Positions 33,432-43,217 are shown, counted from the first letter of the stretch. The stretch: 57,229 nt of DNA from Candidatus Riflebacteria bacterium HGW-Riflebacteria-2 (GCA_002839435.1 PGYA01000028.1:1-57229); one strand, 5' to 3'. Made by a program: numbers and translations. Notes: generated by a model from the letters alone, not told the origin.

Positions 33432-34403
33432 TTGAATTATCGTAAGTTTAGAGTATTGTTCTGCATTTTTCTTGCTCTTTCGCTGCTGTTAACACAAACC
33501 GGATGTAGAAAGAAATCGCGACAGTCAAAAAAGAGGGTAAAGCTTTCCGAATCGACAAAAACTATACCGGTTGAACAGCTGCTGCCAAAGGCGACCACGG
33601 TTACCGGCAAATACAAGGCGCACGTTCCCGAAAATGTGCAGAATGAATATATGTATGGCACTCTTGCCGGACAGTATGGCAAATATGATACGGCTGAAAC
33701 CTATCTTCGCAAGGCTCTCCGCATGGAACCCCTGCTGATAGACGCCCATCACAATCTTGGTCTGGCCTGCTACAAGCAGGGTAGAATCGACGAAGCTGTC
33801 GAATCCTGGCGACGCACCCTTGAACTGGCTCCGAATTATGCAGAAACCTATTACAATCTGGCCATCTTTCTTTTCGACATGGGTCGCGAAGAAGACGGTC
33901 TGAAAATGCTCAATACCTGCATACGTTATGACGCATTTCATCTTAAAAGCCGTTATGCTCTGGGTCGAATAATGCAGCGCCGCGGCAAAACCAAGGAAGC
34001 AATCAAACATTTCCGTGCCTTTCAAAATCGTGACAAGGGCGATATCAGAGTTATCATAGCCCTGGGTGAGCTTTACCTGCTGGAGGGCCAGCTCGATGCC
34101 TCGCTCAAGGAATTCGAACGCGCTGCCAGAATTGACGACAAGAACCCGAACGTGCAGTATCAGCTTGGTGTAGCCTATCATCGCCGTGGCCTGCTCGATC
34201 AGGCCATACTGAATTACCGCAGAGCCGCAGAATTGATGCCAAACCATGTAGATTCCTACATCAACCTTGGCGATATTTATGCCAACCGCAACGAATTTGC
34301 TTCTGCTCTGGCGTCTTATAACACTGCCCTCGCAATAGATCCAACCAACAGCTACGCCTCTCGCAAGGCGAAACTGGCAGAAGAAAAGCTTCTGGAAAAA
34401 TAG
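33432..34403 (+). CDS. TPR-repeat lipoprotein
   Basis: A 323-residue lipoprotein starting at TTG 33432 after CAGGAG (33417-33422). The signal ends in lipobox LTQTGC (Cys near 25), followed by a strongly basic KKSRQSKKR stretch. Residues about 70-315 contain about seven TPR units, e.g. ALRMEPLLIDAHHNLGLACYKQGR in pieces. The size and lipobox recall PilF/PilW pilotins of the secretin PilQ, but those have six repeats and the PilQ gene is 30 kb away; the pilotin idea is a guess. No catalytic function. Confidence 0.85.
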   Translation: MNYRKFRVLFCIFLALSLLLTQTGCRKKSRQSKKRVKLSESTKTIPVEQLLPKATTVTGKYKAHVPENVQNEYMYGTLAGQYGKYDTAETYLRKALRMEPLLIDAHHNLGLACYKQGRIDEAVESWRRTLELAPNYAETYYNLAIFLFDMGREEDGLKMLNTCIRYDAFHLKSRYALGRIMQRRGKTKEAIKHFRAFQNRDKGDIRVIIALGELYLLEGQLDASLKEFERAARIDDKNPNVQYQLGVAYHRRGLLDQAILNYRRAAELMPNHVDSYINLGDIYANRNEFASALASYNTALAIDPTNSYASRKAKLAEEKLLEK

Positions 34404-34404
34404 C

Positions 34405-34665
34405 TTGAGATTCTTAAAAAACACCGACACCAGACGCAAAAAACATCTGAGCCCCGGAGAAAAAGTCAGACTGGCGATACTCAGCAGTCGCCTCAAGGTC
34501 ACCCGGGACGAGGCAGAGCGTCTGCTCAACAGCATCGAATCAGAAGTAGCTTCGATTTTAGGCATTCCAGTCACTGCCGTCACGTCAGATACAGAGTTTG
34601 CCGGCCGTGACCTCGACCTGGTTCTCACCATCAACAAACAGAATACCCCCCGGAAAAATCAATGA
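34405..34665 (+). CDS. Small protein resembling MinE
   Basis: An 86-residue soluble protein starting at TTG 34405, two bases after the previous stop. The sequence FLKNTDTRRKK, then EKVRLAILSSRLKVTRDEAERLLNSIESEVASILGIPVTAV in pieces, then a terminal DLDLVLTI strand, follows the layout of MinE: amphipathic start, anti-MinCD helix, then an alpha/beta topological domain. There is no minC or minD next to it, and the similarity is by eye and weak. It overlaps the radical SAM gene by four bases, so the two are co-translated. It could be another small oligomerising protein. Confidence 0.5.
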   Translation: MRFLKNTDTRRKKHLSPGEKVRLAILSSRLKVTRDEAERLLNSIESEVASILGIPVTAVTSDTEFAGRDLDLVLTINKQNTPRKNQ

Positions 34666-36380
34666 ACAATGTCACCGCATCAATCACTCACTGGGAACTC
34701 CTTGAAATCGAAAAACCAGCCCGTTATCTCGGCGGCGAAGTAAATCAGGCCACAGCCAAAAACAACCCGGATCTCCGCGTCTGCCTCGTTTTTCCTGATC
34801 TCTACGACCTCGGCATGTCGAATCTGGCAATAAAAATCTTCTATGAAACGCTCAACAGTCATCCACAGATCATGGCTGAACGGGCATTCTCGCCATGGCC
34901 CGATTTTGAGCAACTGCTGCGCCGCAAGAACCTGCCGCTGTATTCACTTGAAACCGGCACACCATTGCACGACTTTGACGCACTTTTTATCACCCTGCCC
35001 TACGAAATGACTTTCACCAACGTCGTTAATCTGCTTGACCTCGGCGGAATCGATCCACAATGGCGCAAGCGCAACAAGGGCCCCCTTGTCATCGCAGGTG
35101 GCCCTTCTGCGTCGAATCCGCTGCCGGTAGCAATGTTCATGGATGCGATACTTATTGGTGACGGCGAAGAAGCCATAATTGAAATCTGCGAAACGTTGAT
35201 CAAGACGAAAAGAGACAATACAGACCGACAGGGCATCCGCAAGGAGCTTGCTAAAATTGAGGGCATGTGGGTGCCTGAATTCGCTGCTCCAGTCAAACGG
35301 CGTGTGTTTAAAGGCTTTGCTGAAAGCACCCCACCGGTAAGCCCCATTTTGCCGAATGTACAGACAGTACACAACCGCGCCACCCTTGAAATTTTTCGAG
35401 GCTGCATTCAGGGCTGCCGATTCTGCAATGCCGGATTCTATTATCGTCCAAAGCGCGAGCGGCCTGCAGAGAAGCTGGTAGAGTATGCCCGACAACTGCT
35501 GCAAAACAGCGGCGAAGAGTCTCTAGGATTGCTTTCTCTTTCGACATCTGACTACAGCCAGTTAACAGAACTCATTACTGCACTTGACCAGCAGAAACTA
35601 TATCCGGAACAGAACGTCTCGATTCCGTCGCTGCGCATGAATGAGAGTACACTCAATCTGCTGGACGCAACACCTCACATTCGCAAGGGAGGCCTGACCT
35701 TTGCGCCGGAAGCCGGCACACAAAGACTTCGCGATGTCATAAAGAAAAACATCACAGAAGAGGACATTATCAGTATAATGCGCGCAACCAGCGGGTCAGA
35801 TTACCGCACTGTCAAACTCTACTTCATGATGGGACTGCCCTTTGAAACTGATGCCGATATCGAAGGAATTGTTCATCTGGTGCGGCATCTCGAAGAAATC
35901 GGGCGAACCTGTCGACCACGCAAGCAGATATCGATCAGTCTATCGGGGTTTGTTCCCAAGCCCTTTACCCCATTCCAGTGGGCCGCCCAGGCCGACATCA
36001 GTGAGCTGCGCCGCAAACGTCTGATAGTATGCCGCGGTCTGGAAAGAGGCGGCAGCAAGGTTTCGTGGCGCGAAGAATTTTTGTGCCTGCTCGAGTCTGT
36101 GCTTTCGCGTGGCGACGAGCGGGTTGGCGAACTGATTCTCAAGGCCTGGCAGCTCGGCTGTAGATTTGACGGCTGGCACGAGCATTTTGCCAGAGACAAA
36201 TGGGAGCAGGCATTTGCTGAAACAGGCATAGATGCAGGGACATATCTGAGAGAACGGCAGGTAGCAGAAACCCTGCCCTGGGATTTTGTTGATTTTCAGG
36301 TGCCCCGGACATATCTCGAAAGAGAATATGCCGAAGCGGCAAGAACAGCGGGGGAGGCAGACAATGAATCAACCGGCTGA
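34662..36380 (+). CDS. B12-binding-domain radical SAM protein (TIGR03960 type)
   Basis: Iron-sulfur radical SAM enzyme of 572 residues. The N-terminal half (about 35-170) is a cobalamin-binding-like domain (VCLVFPDLYDLGMSN); the radical SAM core carries the cluster motif CIQGCRFC (Cys near 247, 251, 254), with GGLTFAPEAGTQRLRDVIKKN (in pieces, about 345-365) and ISLSGFVPKPFTPFQW (about 425-440). Its partner DUF2344 gene follows, overlapping 17 bases, and RNase G comes next, a neighbourhood found in several phyla. Proposed roles in RNA or ribosome modification are unproven; substrate unknown. Confidence 0.92.
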   Translation: MNNVTASITHWELLEIEKPARYLGGEVNQATAKNNPDLRVCLVFPDLYDLGMSNLAIKIFYETLNSHPQIMAERAFSPWPDFEQLLRRKNLPLYSLETGTPLHDFDALFITLPYEMTFTNVVNLLDLGGIDPQWRKRNKGPLVIAGGPSASNPLPVAMFMDAILIGDGEEAIIEICETLIKTKRDNTDRQGIRKELAKIEGMWVPEFAAPVKRRVFKGFAESTPPVSPILPNVQTVHNRATLEIFRGCIQGCRFCNAGFYYRPKRERPAEKLVEYARQLLQNSGEESLGLLSLSTSDYSQLTELITALDQQKLYPEQNVSIPSLRMNESTLNLLDATPHIRKGGLTFAPEAGTQRLRDVIKKNITEEDIISIMRATSGSDYRTVKLYFMMGLPFETDADIEGIVHLVRHLEEIGRTCRPRKQISISLSGFVPKPFTPFQWAAQADISELRRKRLIVCRGLERGGSKVSWREEFLCLLESVLSRGDERVGELILKAWQLGCRFDGWHEHFARDKWEQAFAETGIDAGTYLRERQVAETLPWDFVDFQVPRTYLEREYAEAARTAGEADNESTG

Positions 36381-37017
36381 ATACAAAACCAGGATCAATT
36401 ACAGCAAAACCCGACAGGCCAGATACATTTCGCATCTCGACACCATCGACATAATCAGCAAAGCTTTACGCAGACTGCAGTTGCACTATGCCGTCACCCA
36501 GGGCTGTCATATAAGACCAAAAATCTCATTTGGACCACCGCTGCCACTTGGTCACGCCAGCTACTGCGAGTATTTTGTAATCACGCTGCTGCAACAGCCT
36601 GATGCAGAGAGTTTAAAAACGGCGCTTAACCGCGAGTTGCCTCAAGGCATGGAGGTTATCTCGCTTGAATTTCCCTGGATTGACAAGAAGTCGGGAGCAG
36701 CCGGAGAGCAGGTAAATTACCGACTGCATTTCAGCAGCCGACAGACCGCTGATCTGGCCCGCACATGGCTGCTCAACCCGGAAACAGCTTTTCAGGGAAT
36801 GCGCAAAGGCGAAACCAGAAGTTACGCAATTGGAAAGGCTGTGCAAAAAGCTGAACTGGTCGAGGCCGACAGCGACTGGGAGCTGCAGGCCGAGTTCGTG
36901 CAGGGACTGGCGGACGTGCCATCGGTATCAAAAATCGTTACGGCACTTGCCGAATATCTTGGCGCTTCCAGAGATGATTTTTATCTGCTGGAAAGAATCG
37001 CATTGCAAGAAATTTAA
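36364..37017 (+). CDS. DUF2344 (TIGR03936) radical SAM partner protein
   Basis: A 217-residue soluble protein starting at ATG 36364, with GGGGGAGG (36350-36357) ahead. An earlier frame start at 36286 lies inside the radical SAM gene. The start KTRINYSKTRQARYISHLDT (about 8-27, given in part) and the RRLQLHYAVTQGCHIRPKISFGPPLPLG region (in pieces, about 36-63) are the family marks; the C-terminal domain is alpha/beta. In some genomes this domain is fused to the radical SAM protein, which supports a functional pair. Reaction unknown. Confidence 0.9.
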   Translation: MNQPAEYKTRINYSKTRQARYISHLDTIDIISKALRRLQLHYAVTQGCHIRPKISFGPPLPLGHASYCEYFVITLLQQPDAESLKTALNRELPQGMEVISLEFPWIDKKSGAAGEQVNYRLHFSSRQTADLARTWLLNPETAFQGMRKGETRSYAIGKAVQKAELVEADSDWELQAEFVQGLADVPSVSKIVTALAEYLGASRDDFYLLERIALQEI

Positions 37018-37034
37018 ACAGGAGACAGACTGAC

Positions 37035-38684
37035 TTGAGTCGCAAAATTTTATTAAATGTAGGCCCCTACGAATCGCGGGGCGCAATTCTCGAGAATGGC
37101 AAGCTCAGCGAGCTGCTTTATGAAATCCAGGACAGTGAGAAGATCGTCGGCTGCATTTACAAGGGCCGCGTCGCCAACGTCGTGGCAGGAACGCAAAGCG
37201 CTTTTGTAGATATCGGCATACACAAGGATGCCTACCTCACACTTACTGGTGTCGATAGCGGAGACAGTGATGATGACCTCAAAGACATCTATCGCAGCCC
37301 GATCCAGGACACACTGAAAGTTGGTCAGGACGTAGTATTGCAGATTCTCAAGGAGCCGACCCCAACCAAGGGGCCACGCTCAACCATGACAATATCATTT
37401 CCCGGCCGATACCTGGTTTTCATGCCAAAGGTCGATCACATTGGAATTTCAAGGCGTATTCAGCAGGACCGCGAACGTGACCGGCTACGAACAATCGGCC
37501 GGAAAATAGCGCCAAAAGGCGGCGGCGTAGTTTTCCGTACTGCCTCAGAAGGCCTCGAAGAAAACGTGCTCAAGGCTGATCTTGATCTGCTGATCAAAAT
37601 GTGGAACAAGGTCGAGCAGAAAATAGAAAAATCACCGCCGCGCACCATGCTGCACCGCGATATTCCTTTGCCAATGAAGGTCGCGCGCGATTTCTTTTCT
37701 GACGATGTCGATGAAATGATCATCGATTCAGAAGAAGCCTACCGTTCAATCATGGAAGACTGTGAGTTTCTTACACCGCTACAGCGGGCTTCTCTTGAAC
37801 GATACAAGGGCAAAGAGCCACTGTTCGAAAAATACGGCATCGAAAAAGAGATTGAAAGAGCCCTTGCTCGCAAAATCTGGCTCGACTCCGGCGGTTATCT
37901 GTTTATAGACAAGACCGAAGCGATGTATTGCATCGATGTTAACAGCGGCCGCTTTTCCGGTGGCTCCGACCTCGAAGAGACTGTTTTCAGGCTCAACCTC
38001 GAAGCTGCCCGCGAGATTGCCCGTCAGATAAGGCTACGCAATCTTTCCGGCATGATCATAATTGATTTTATCGATATGGAAGCGCCGTCACATCGTTCTC
38101 AAGTGCTTAAAACATTGCGCGAGTGCTTTAAAGGAGACCGCAACAAGCCAAATATTCTGGAGTTTTCAGAACTTGGTCTGGTGCAGATGACCAGGCGAAG
38201 AAGCGCTGCCAGTCTAGATGAGATCCGCAAGGAAGTCTGCCCGTGCTGCCAGGGTGCAGGCAAGATTGTTTCATCCAGAAACATAGCCAACAGTATACGC
38301 AAGCAACTTCTTGATGAAAGCAAGCGATACCAGACCGAAAAAATTGTTATCAATGCGCACCGGCTGGTCGCAGATCTGTTGCGTGGTCGTGACGGCAAAG
38401 ACCTCAGGGAACTCGAACGCGAAACCGGCAGAAAGCTTGTTTTGAAGCCTCAGAACGGCTTCGATATCGAGAACTGGAAGATCGAACCGGTACTTGAGCG
38501 AACCGTTAAAAAGAGCGATAGAGGGCCTGGGCAAAACAGAAGACCTGAAAACAACGCCAGAAACAACGACAAAGCAACCAATGACAGCGGCGCAGCTAAA
38601 ATATCCGATGATGCGGCGGCGGACGCTGAAGCCGCTGCAATTGATGAAATCCGGCCAGAAGAGACAGATACTGTCTCTGAATGA
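37035..38684 (+). CDS. rng: Ribonuclease G (RNase E/G family)
   Basis: Endoribonuclease that matures rRNA and turns over mRNA, cutting single-stranded A/U-rich RNA. The 549-residue product starts at TTG 37035 after CAGGAGAC. It has an S1 domain (about 36-125), a 5'-sensor/RNase H-like part, the catalytic aspartates in YCIDVNSG (near 299) and IIIDFIDM (near 342), and the zinc-link CPCCQG (near 400). The C-terminal tail (about 495-549) is Asp/Ala/Glu-rich and disordered; it is short, so this is RNase G-like rather than a full RNase E with a degradosome scaffold. Confidence 0.95.
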   Translation: MSRKILLNVGPYESRGAILENGKLSELLYEIQDSEKIVGCIYKGRVANVVAGTQSAFVDIGIHKDAYLTLTGVDSGDSDDDLKDIYRSPIQDTLKVGQDVVLQILKEPTPTKGPRSTMTISFPGRYLVFMPKVDHIGISRRIQQDRERDRLRTIGRKIAPKGGGVVFRTASEGLEENVLKADLDLLIKMWNKVEQKIEKSPPRTMLHRDIPLPMKVARDFFSDDVDEMIIDSEEAYRSIMEDCEFLTPLQRASLERYKGKEPLFEKYGIEKEIERALARKIWLDSGGYLFIDKTEAMYCIDVNSGRFSGGSDLEETVFRLNLEAAREIARQIRLRNLSGMIIIDFIDMEAPSHRSQVLKTLRECFKGDRNKPNILEFSELGLVQMTRRRSAASLDEIRKEVCPCCQGAGKIVSSRNIANSIRKQLLDESKRYQTEKIVINAHRLVADLLRGRDGKDLRELERETGRKLVLKPQNGFDIENWKIEPVLERTVKKSDRGPGQNRRPENNARNNDKATNDSGAAKISDDAAADAEAAAIDEIRPEETDTVSE

Positions 38685-38708
38685 GTGCGCGTGTAACGGG
38701 AGGTAGCG

Positions 38709-39413
38709 ATGAAGAAGGGGCATCTGGTTGTGTTGGGCTTGTTTCTTGCCCTGTTCGCCTGCGATCTTAACGCAGTCGAGCTTAAATACAGGTTCAGACC
38801 GGGCAGCGTCTACGAATACGAGCACAGCGTCAAGCGCTCTTCGCGTATGGCTGCCTACAAGTCAACCTCAAGCCAGACGCCAGTCAGCAGCACACAGAAG
38901 TTCAGCCTGCGTGCCATAGATTTCCAGAATGGCTCGTACATTGTCGATGTCGTGAGTTCGTCAGGGACTTATCGGCGCTATATAAAAGAGAACGGCGCTC
39001 TGGCCGGAGCACCAGGCGAAACGGGCCAGGCAATTCCTTTTCTTCTTACGTTTCCGGCAGTAGACTGGAAAGTGTCTGAGCGACACCAGGTTCAGCAAAC
39101 GCTCATGTCGGGTGACAACGCCTTGCCGGCAACATGGAACATGCTGCTGAAGTCTTACGATGCCGAGAAACAAATTGCAGAAATACTTTTTACCCTGGCC
39201 GTTAAATTGCCGGAAGACCGCATTCGCCGCAAAGACTTCACTCTCAAAGGAAAAGCCCTGTTCAACTGCGAGCAGGGCATACTGCAGCAGGCGGAATGGG
39301 CGAGCAGCTACCGTTTCGTGTTAAGCAACCGCGAGATGGCTGTAGCACGCGAGCTCTGGTTGTTCGACCATCAGGAAACCGGCAGTCTGAAACTGCTTGC
39401 AAGCAGGGAGTAA
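38709..39413 (+). CDS. Secreted protein of unknown function
   Basis: A 234-residue protein with a signal peptide (about 1-21, LFACDLNAVE) and a predicted beta-sheet-rich mature part. GGGAGG (38699-38704) precedes the ATG. The FRPGSVYEYEHSVKRSS and FTLKGKALFNCEQG segments are the most distinctive. A possible lipobox (LFAC) exists near residue 18 but lies unusually close to the polar region; I prefer a normal signal. No family recognised. It lies between rng and another secreted protein, four bases from the latter. Confidence 0.75.
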   Translation: MKKGHLVVLGLFLALFACDLNAVELKYRFRPGSVYEYEHSVKRSSRMAAYKSTSSQTPVSSTQKFSLRAIDFQNGSYIVDVVSSSGTYRRYIKENGALAGAPGETGQAIPFLLTFPAVDWKVSERHQVQQTLMSGDNALPATWNMLLKSYDAEKQIAEILFTLAVKLPEDRIRRKDFTLKGKALFNCEQGILQQAEWASSYRFVLSNREMAVARELWLFDHQETGSLKLLASRE

Positions 39414-39417
39414 GACC

Positions 39418-40365
39418 ATGAAAAGCAAAAAAACAAAGCGAAACCCTGTTTTTGCGGCAATACTGGCGACTGTCATTCTGCTTACTCTTACCCGACCATT
39501 AGTTGCCCAGAATGCCAAAGCCTTCGACATTACCTCACGCTTCAAGCTCTGGCTTCTTAATAACGAGGCCCGCGCTATGTCATCGCTCAAAGCAGACGGT
39601 CTTCTCGTAGAAAGGGTCAACTCACCGTTCGCCCTCATGCCCTTCAACTCTTCTCCGGCAGCCATGGCTGAAGAAAGGCTATGGGCGATGCATTACAAAT
39701 TTTACGTGCTTCTCGACGAAATACAGGAAATCTATGCATTTGCCAAAACATACGGCAGCGGCCGGTTCGGCATTCTGTTCAAACAGCATAGACCCGAAAT
39801 ATGGGGCGTTATGCCATTACAAGCAGCGTTGCCCGGCCTGGTCAGCATAACCGCAGTAGAATATCGCAAGGCATTTCATGCCGCGCTACTTAAGGCTCTG
39901 AGCCTTGATGCCAGCCGTGATGTTGATTTGAGTGCAAGACTGCAAAAGGCTGTCAAAAAACTGTCTGACGAAGAATTTCGCCTTCTCGACGATTATCTCA
40001 ACACTTTTTCGGCGCTGTTTCCAGGTGATCCTACGGCCACGATGATATCGACATTCATCGAAAGCGGCAGCAAAAAACAGTTTGCCGCTGCACTCAAAGA
40101 CTTTCTCTACCCGGTTTTCACCGCTCCGGTTTTTACCGACATAAACATCAGCGAGGCGCCGGTCGAACCTGATGACCCTCTTGCCGAGCTTGAAAAGCTT
40201 ACCGGAGGAATGGCCGAGAACGCAACAAACGAACAAACCGGAGCTGCTACCGACAGTGATGAAGATGACGATGACAATACACAGGCCGGCGAAACACAGA
40301 CGACCCCGACCAGTCTTGAGCCACCACCACCGGGAACTGAAGACCTCTTTAAAATCTGGGATTAA
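39418..40365 (+). CDS. Secreted helical protein with acidic tail
   Basis: A 315-residue protein starting at ATG 39418, preceded by AGGGAG (39405-39410). The signal peptide (about 1-30) ends near LVAQN. Residues about 35-240 are predicted mainly helical; residues about 265-305 form an Asp/Glu/Thr/Pro-rich, probably disordered tail with SDEDDDD. No family or catalytic motif is recognised. It follows the previous secreted gene by four bases and faces the sigma factor gene, with only 21 bases between the two stops. Confidence 0.72.
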   Translation: MKSKKTKRNPVFAAILATVILLTLTRPLVAQNAKAFDITSRFKLWLLNNEARAMSSLKADGLLVERVNSPFALMPFNSSPAAMAEERLWAMHYKFYVLLDEIQEIYAFAKTYGSGRFGILFKQHRPEIWGVMPLQAALPGLVSITAVEYRKAFHAALLKALSLDASRDVDLSARLQKAVKKLSDEEFRLLDDYLNTFSALFPGDPTATMISTFIESGSKKQFAAALKDFLYPVFTAPVFTDINISEAPVEPDDPLAELEKLTGGMAENATNEQTGAATDSDEDDDDNTQAGETQTTPTSLEPPPPGTEDLFKIWD

Positions 40366-40386
40366 CAGCTAAAAGCAAAAACAGCT

Positions 40387-41382
40387 TCAGCGGTTATAGT
40401 AATCCTGGAGCTTCGGCGAAGCGTTGCGCAGTTTTTTGAGAGCTTTTTCTTCGACCTGACGCACACGCTCACGCGTCACGCCGAGAATGCGCCCGATTTC
40501 TTCAAGTGATCTCGGCACACCGTCTTCGAGCCCAAATCTCAGCTTTATCACATTCTGTTCGCGTTCACTCAGCAGATCTAGCACCCGACAGATCTGGTCA
40601 CGCAAAAGCGAGTCGACAACGGCTTCTTCCGGGCTGACAGCGTCATCATTCGAAATGTAACTTTCGAGGGAAGTGTCTTCTTTGTTGCCGACAGAAACCT
40701 CCAGAGAAACGGGTTCCTGGGTCAGGCGGACAACCTCTTCGATTCTTTCGACAGGCAGATCGACGCGCTGCGACAGTTCTTCGATGGAAGGCTCACGCCC
40801 CCTCTCCTGAACGAACATGCGCTGCTGTTTTCTAACCTTGTTAACAATTTCCATGATATGAACGGGAATGCGAATGACCCGAGATTGCTCGGCAAGGGCA
40901 CGGGTTATTGCCTGGCGAATCCACCAGGTGGAATAGGTCGAAAATTTGTAGCCGAGGGTGTAATCGAATTTTTCGATCGAACGCAACAAACCGAGATTGC
41001 CTTCCTGAATCAGGTCAAGAAAGAGCAGACCACGGTTGGTATACTTTTTGGCGATACTGACAACCAGGCGAAGATTAGCTGTAATGAGGGCCTCGCGCGC
41101 TTCATGGTCGTTTTCGAGAATACGGCGGGCAAAATCACGTTCTTGCTCATGTGTGGCCAGATTGAGCTTGGTCAGCTGCTGCAGGTAGAGCTTAACCGAA
41201 TCGTCAAAAATGGCCTCCTCCTTGCGGCGCTCGCGCTCATCCTGATGGTCAAGCACGACATCATCTTCAGAACGCTTGCGATAAGGGGAAGCGACCTTAA
41301 TATCATCGACATCGGCCTTTTTTCGGCTTTCCTTGTGGTTTTCCTTGCCTTTGTTGTCGCCTGCCTTAACGGTCTTAGGCAT
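40387..41382 (-). CDS. RpoD/SigA-family RNA polymerase sigma factor
   Basis: Sigma-70 family factor of 331 residues. Region 1.2 starts at [10 protein letters not shown] (about 60-70); regions 2.1-2.4 include [37 protein letters not shown] and [15 protein letters not shown] (about 95-175); region 3 follows; region 4.2 (about 290-325) contains [20 protein letters not shown]. Region 1.1 and the non-conserved insert of large RpoD proteins are absent, so it is either a compact primary factor or a group-2 factor. The N-terminal 50 residues are charged and disordered. It is the third gene of an accD-accA-sigma unit, overlapping accA by eight bases, an unusual partner for carboxylase genes. Confidence 0.92.
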   Translation of the reverse strand: MPKTVKAGDNKGKENHKESRKKADVDDIKVASPYRKRSEDDVVLDHQDERERRKEEAIFDDSVKLYLQQLTKLNLATHEQERDFARRILENDHEAREALITANLRLVVSIAKKYTNRGLLFLDLIQEGNLGLLRSIEKFDYTLGYKFSTYSTWWIRQAITRALAEQSRVIRIPVHIMEIVNKVRKQQRMFVQERGREPSIEELSQRVDLPVERIEEVVRLTQEPVSLEVSVGNKEDTSLESYISNDDAVSPEEAVVDSLLRDQICRVLDLLSEREQNVIKLRFGLEDGVPRSLEEIGRILGVTRERVRQVEEKALKKLRNASPKLQDYYNR

Positions 41383-42352
41383 TTTCCAGCTCCTCTTCGC
41401 AACTGAATCGGCCCATGCTGCGAAACTTTTTATAACGGTTTTCGATCAATTCTTCGCGGGTCATCTTCTTTAGTATCGGCAGATGCGCCTCGATCTGTTT
41501 GACAATTTCTTCGGCGGCACGCTGATGGTTTCTGTGTGAACCACCTAACGGTTCGGGAAGTATGCCATCGATGATCCCTGCTTCAAGCAGGTTACTGGCG
41601 CGAAGCTTGAGCGCGTTGGCAGCTTCTTTGGCCTTGCTGGGATCGTTCCAGAGGATCGCGGCACAGCCTTCCGCCGAAATAACCGAATAAACCGAAAATT
41701 CGAACATGAACACACGATCGCCGATGCCTATGGCAAGAGCGCCGCCGCTTCCGCCCTCGCCGGTTACAAAACACAATATCGGCACGCCGATATCGGACAT
41801 TTCGGCGAGATTGCGGGCAATAGCATCGCTTTGTCCACGTTCTTCCGCACCGATCCCGGGGAAAGCCCCTGGTGTATCGATAAAAATCACAATCGGCAGA
41901 CCAAAGCGTTCGGCGGTCCGCATCATGCGCAGTGCCTTGCGATAGCCCTCGGGATGCGGCATGCCAAAGTTGCGATAAATATTTTCTTCAGTATCATGGC
42001 CTTTCTGGTGGCCGATAATCATGACCTTGTGGTTACCCATGCGGCCTAGCCCGGACACGATGGCAGAATCATCACCAAACAATCTGTCCCCATGCAGCTC
42101 GACAAATTCGTCGCCACAAATAATCTTTATCAGATCAAGAGTAGAGGGGCGGTTGATATGACGGGCAACCTGGGCAATCTGCCATGGTTCAAGACTTCCG
42201 TAAACCTCGATCTTGAGAGCCTCAACCTTTTCGGTTATTGCCTGAATCTCACGTGACAAATCAACTTTGCCGGACTCTGAAATCACCTGGAGTTCACTGA
42301 TACGAGCTTCAAGTTCTATAATTGACTTTTCGAATTCAAATTCTTTTGGCAT
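41375..42352 (-). CDS. accA: Acetyl-CoA carboxylase carboxyltransferase subunit alpha
   Basis: With AccD, transfers the carboxyl group from carboxybiotin to acetyl-CoA, the first committed step of fatty acid synthesis. The 325-residue length is typical. Family marks are [12 protein letters not shown] at the N-terminus, the [16 protein letters not shown] segment (about 50-66), [15 protein letters not shown] (about 131-145), the oxyanion-forming [15 protein letters not shown] (about 163-177) and [12 protein letters not shown] (about 198-209). It follows accD by 13 bases. The eight-base overlap with the sigma factor gene suggests coupling. Confidence 0.96.
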   Translation of the reverse strand: MPKEFEFEKSIIELEARISELQVISESGKVDLSREIQAITEKVEALKIEVYGSLEPWQIAQVARHINRPSTLDLIKIICGDEFVELHGDRLFGDDSAIVSGLGRMGNHKVMIIGHQKGHDTEENIYRNFGMPHPEGYRKALRMMRTAERFGLPIVIFIDTPGAFPGIGAEERGQSDAIARNLAEMSDIGVPILCFVTGEGGSGGALAIGIGDRVFMFEFSVYSVISAEGCAAILWNDPSKAKEAANALKLRASNLLEAGIIDGILPEPLGGSHRNHQRAAEEIVKQIEAHLPILKKMTREELIENRYKKFRSMGRFSCEEELENA

Positions 42353-42365
42353 GTTGGCTCCCGGT

Positions 42366-43190
42366 TCAGGCGTTTAAATAGCGAAGGATCCTGGCTAACG
42401 TCGATTTGAGAACGCGTCGATGCACGACGCAATCGATCATGCCATGCTCAAGCAGAAATTCGGCGCGCTGAAAGCCCTCAGGCAGTTTCTGACGAATAGT
42501 CTGTTCAATGACCCGCGGCCCGGCGAAACCGATCAGGGCTCCTGGTTCTGCAATGTTCACGTCGCCCAGGCTGGCAAAGCTTGCCGAAACTCCGCCGGTA
42601 GTCGGATCGGTCATGATGGAAATGTATGGAACAGACGCCCGGTTCAGCTTTTTTATTGCTGCAGAAGTTTTTGCCATCTGCATGAGAGAATAAATTCCCT
42701 CCTGCATGCGAGCGCCACCGCTTGCTGAAACAATTATCACCGGTAGTTTTTCGTCAGCACCGACTTCGAGAATCCGGGTGAGCTTTTCGCCAACAACAGA
42801 GCCCATGCTGCCGCCCATGAATTCAAAATTCATGACACCAAGCATGAAAGGCTGCCCCTCTATCGATGCCCGCCCCGTGGTAACTGCCTCGTTAACGTCA
42901 GTTTTGGCGATAGATTCTTTGAGACGCTCGCCATAACTTTTTGAATCAACGAATTTCAGTGGATCAACCGATCGGATTTCACGATTGACTTCGACAAAAG
43001 AGTTGTCATCACTGAGTAAGGCTATGCGATCCCATAGGGGCATGCGTAGATGCTGATCACACTTACTGCACAGGTATAAGTTTTTGGCGAGATCTTTGAT
43101 CAGCAAGACCTCTCCGCAGCGAGTACATTTTTTCCAGAGATCCGATGGAACATCCCGTCTGGGACGGGTGAGCTTGTCAAACCATCCCAT
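42366..43190 (-). CDS. accD: Acetyl-CoA carboxylase carboxyltransferase subunit beta
   Basis: Beta subunit of the carboxyltransferase. The 274-residue product has the N-terminal zinc ribbon CTRCG (near 22-26) and CSKCD (near 41-45), then the crotonase-fold domain with GGSMGSVVGEKLTR (about 130-143), SASGGARMQEGIYSLMQMAK in pieces (about 154-173) and TDPTTGGVSASFASLGD (about 193-209). GGTGGTGGTGAA before the ATG can serve as ribosome binding site. It is the first gene of the minus-strand unit with accA and a sigma factor. Confidence 0.96.
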   Translation of the reverse strand: MGWFDKLTRPRRDVPSDLWKKCTRCGEVLLIKDLAKNLYLCSKCDQHLRMPLWDRIALLSDDNSFVEVNREIRSVDPLKFVDSKSYGERLKESIAKTDVNEAVTTGRASIEGQPFMLGVMNFEFMGGSMGSVVGEKLTRILEVGADEKLPVIIVSASGGARMQEGIYSLMQMAKTSAAIKKLNRASVPYISIMTDPTTGGVSASFASLGDVNIAEPGALIGFAGPRVIEQTIRQKLPEGFQRAEFLLEHGMIDCVVHRRVLKSTLARILRYLNA

Positions 43191-43217
43191 GGTTCACCAC
43201 CACCAGTAAAATATTAT

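Noticed and set aside
33525..34637. 370-residue open frame on the minus strand opposite the TPR lipoprotein
   Set aside because: The plus-strand gene has a lipobox, TPR units and a ribosome binding site. The antisense frame has no recognisable domain and spans two genes.
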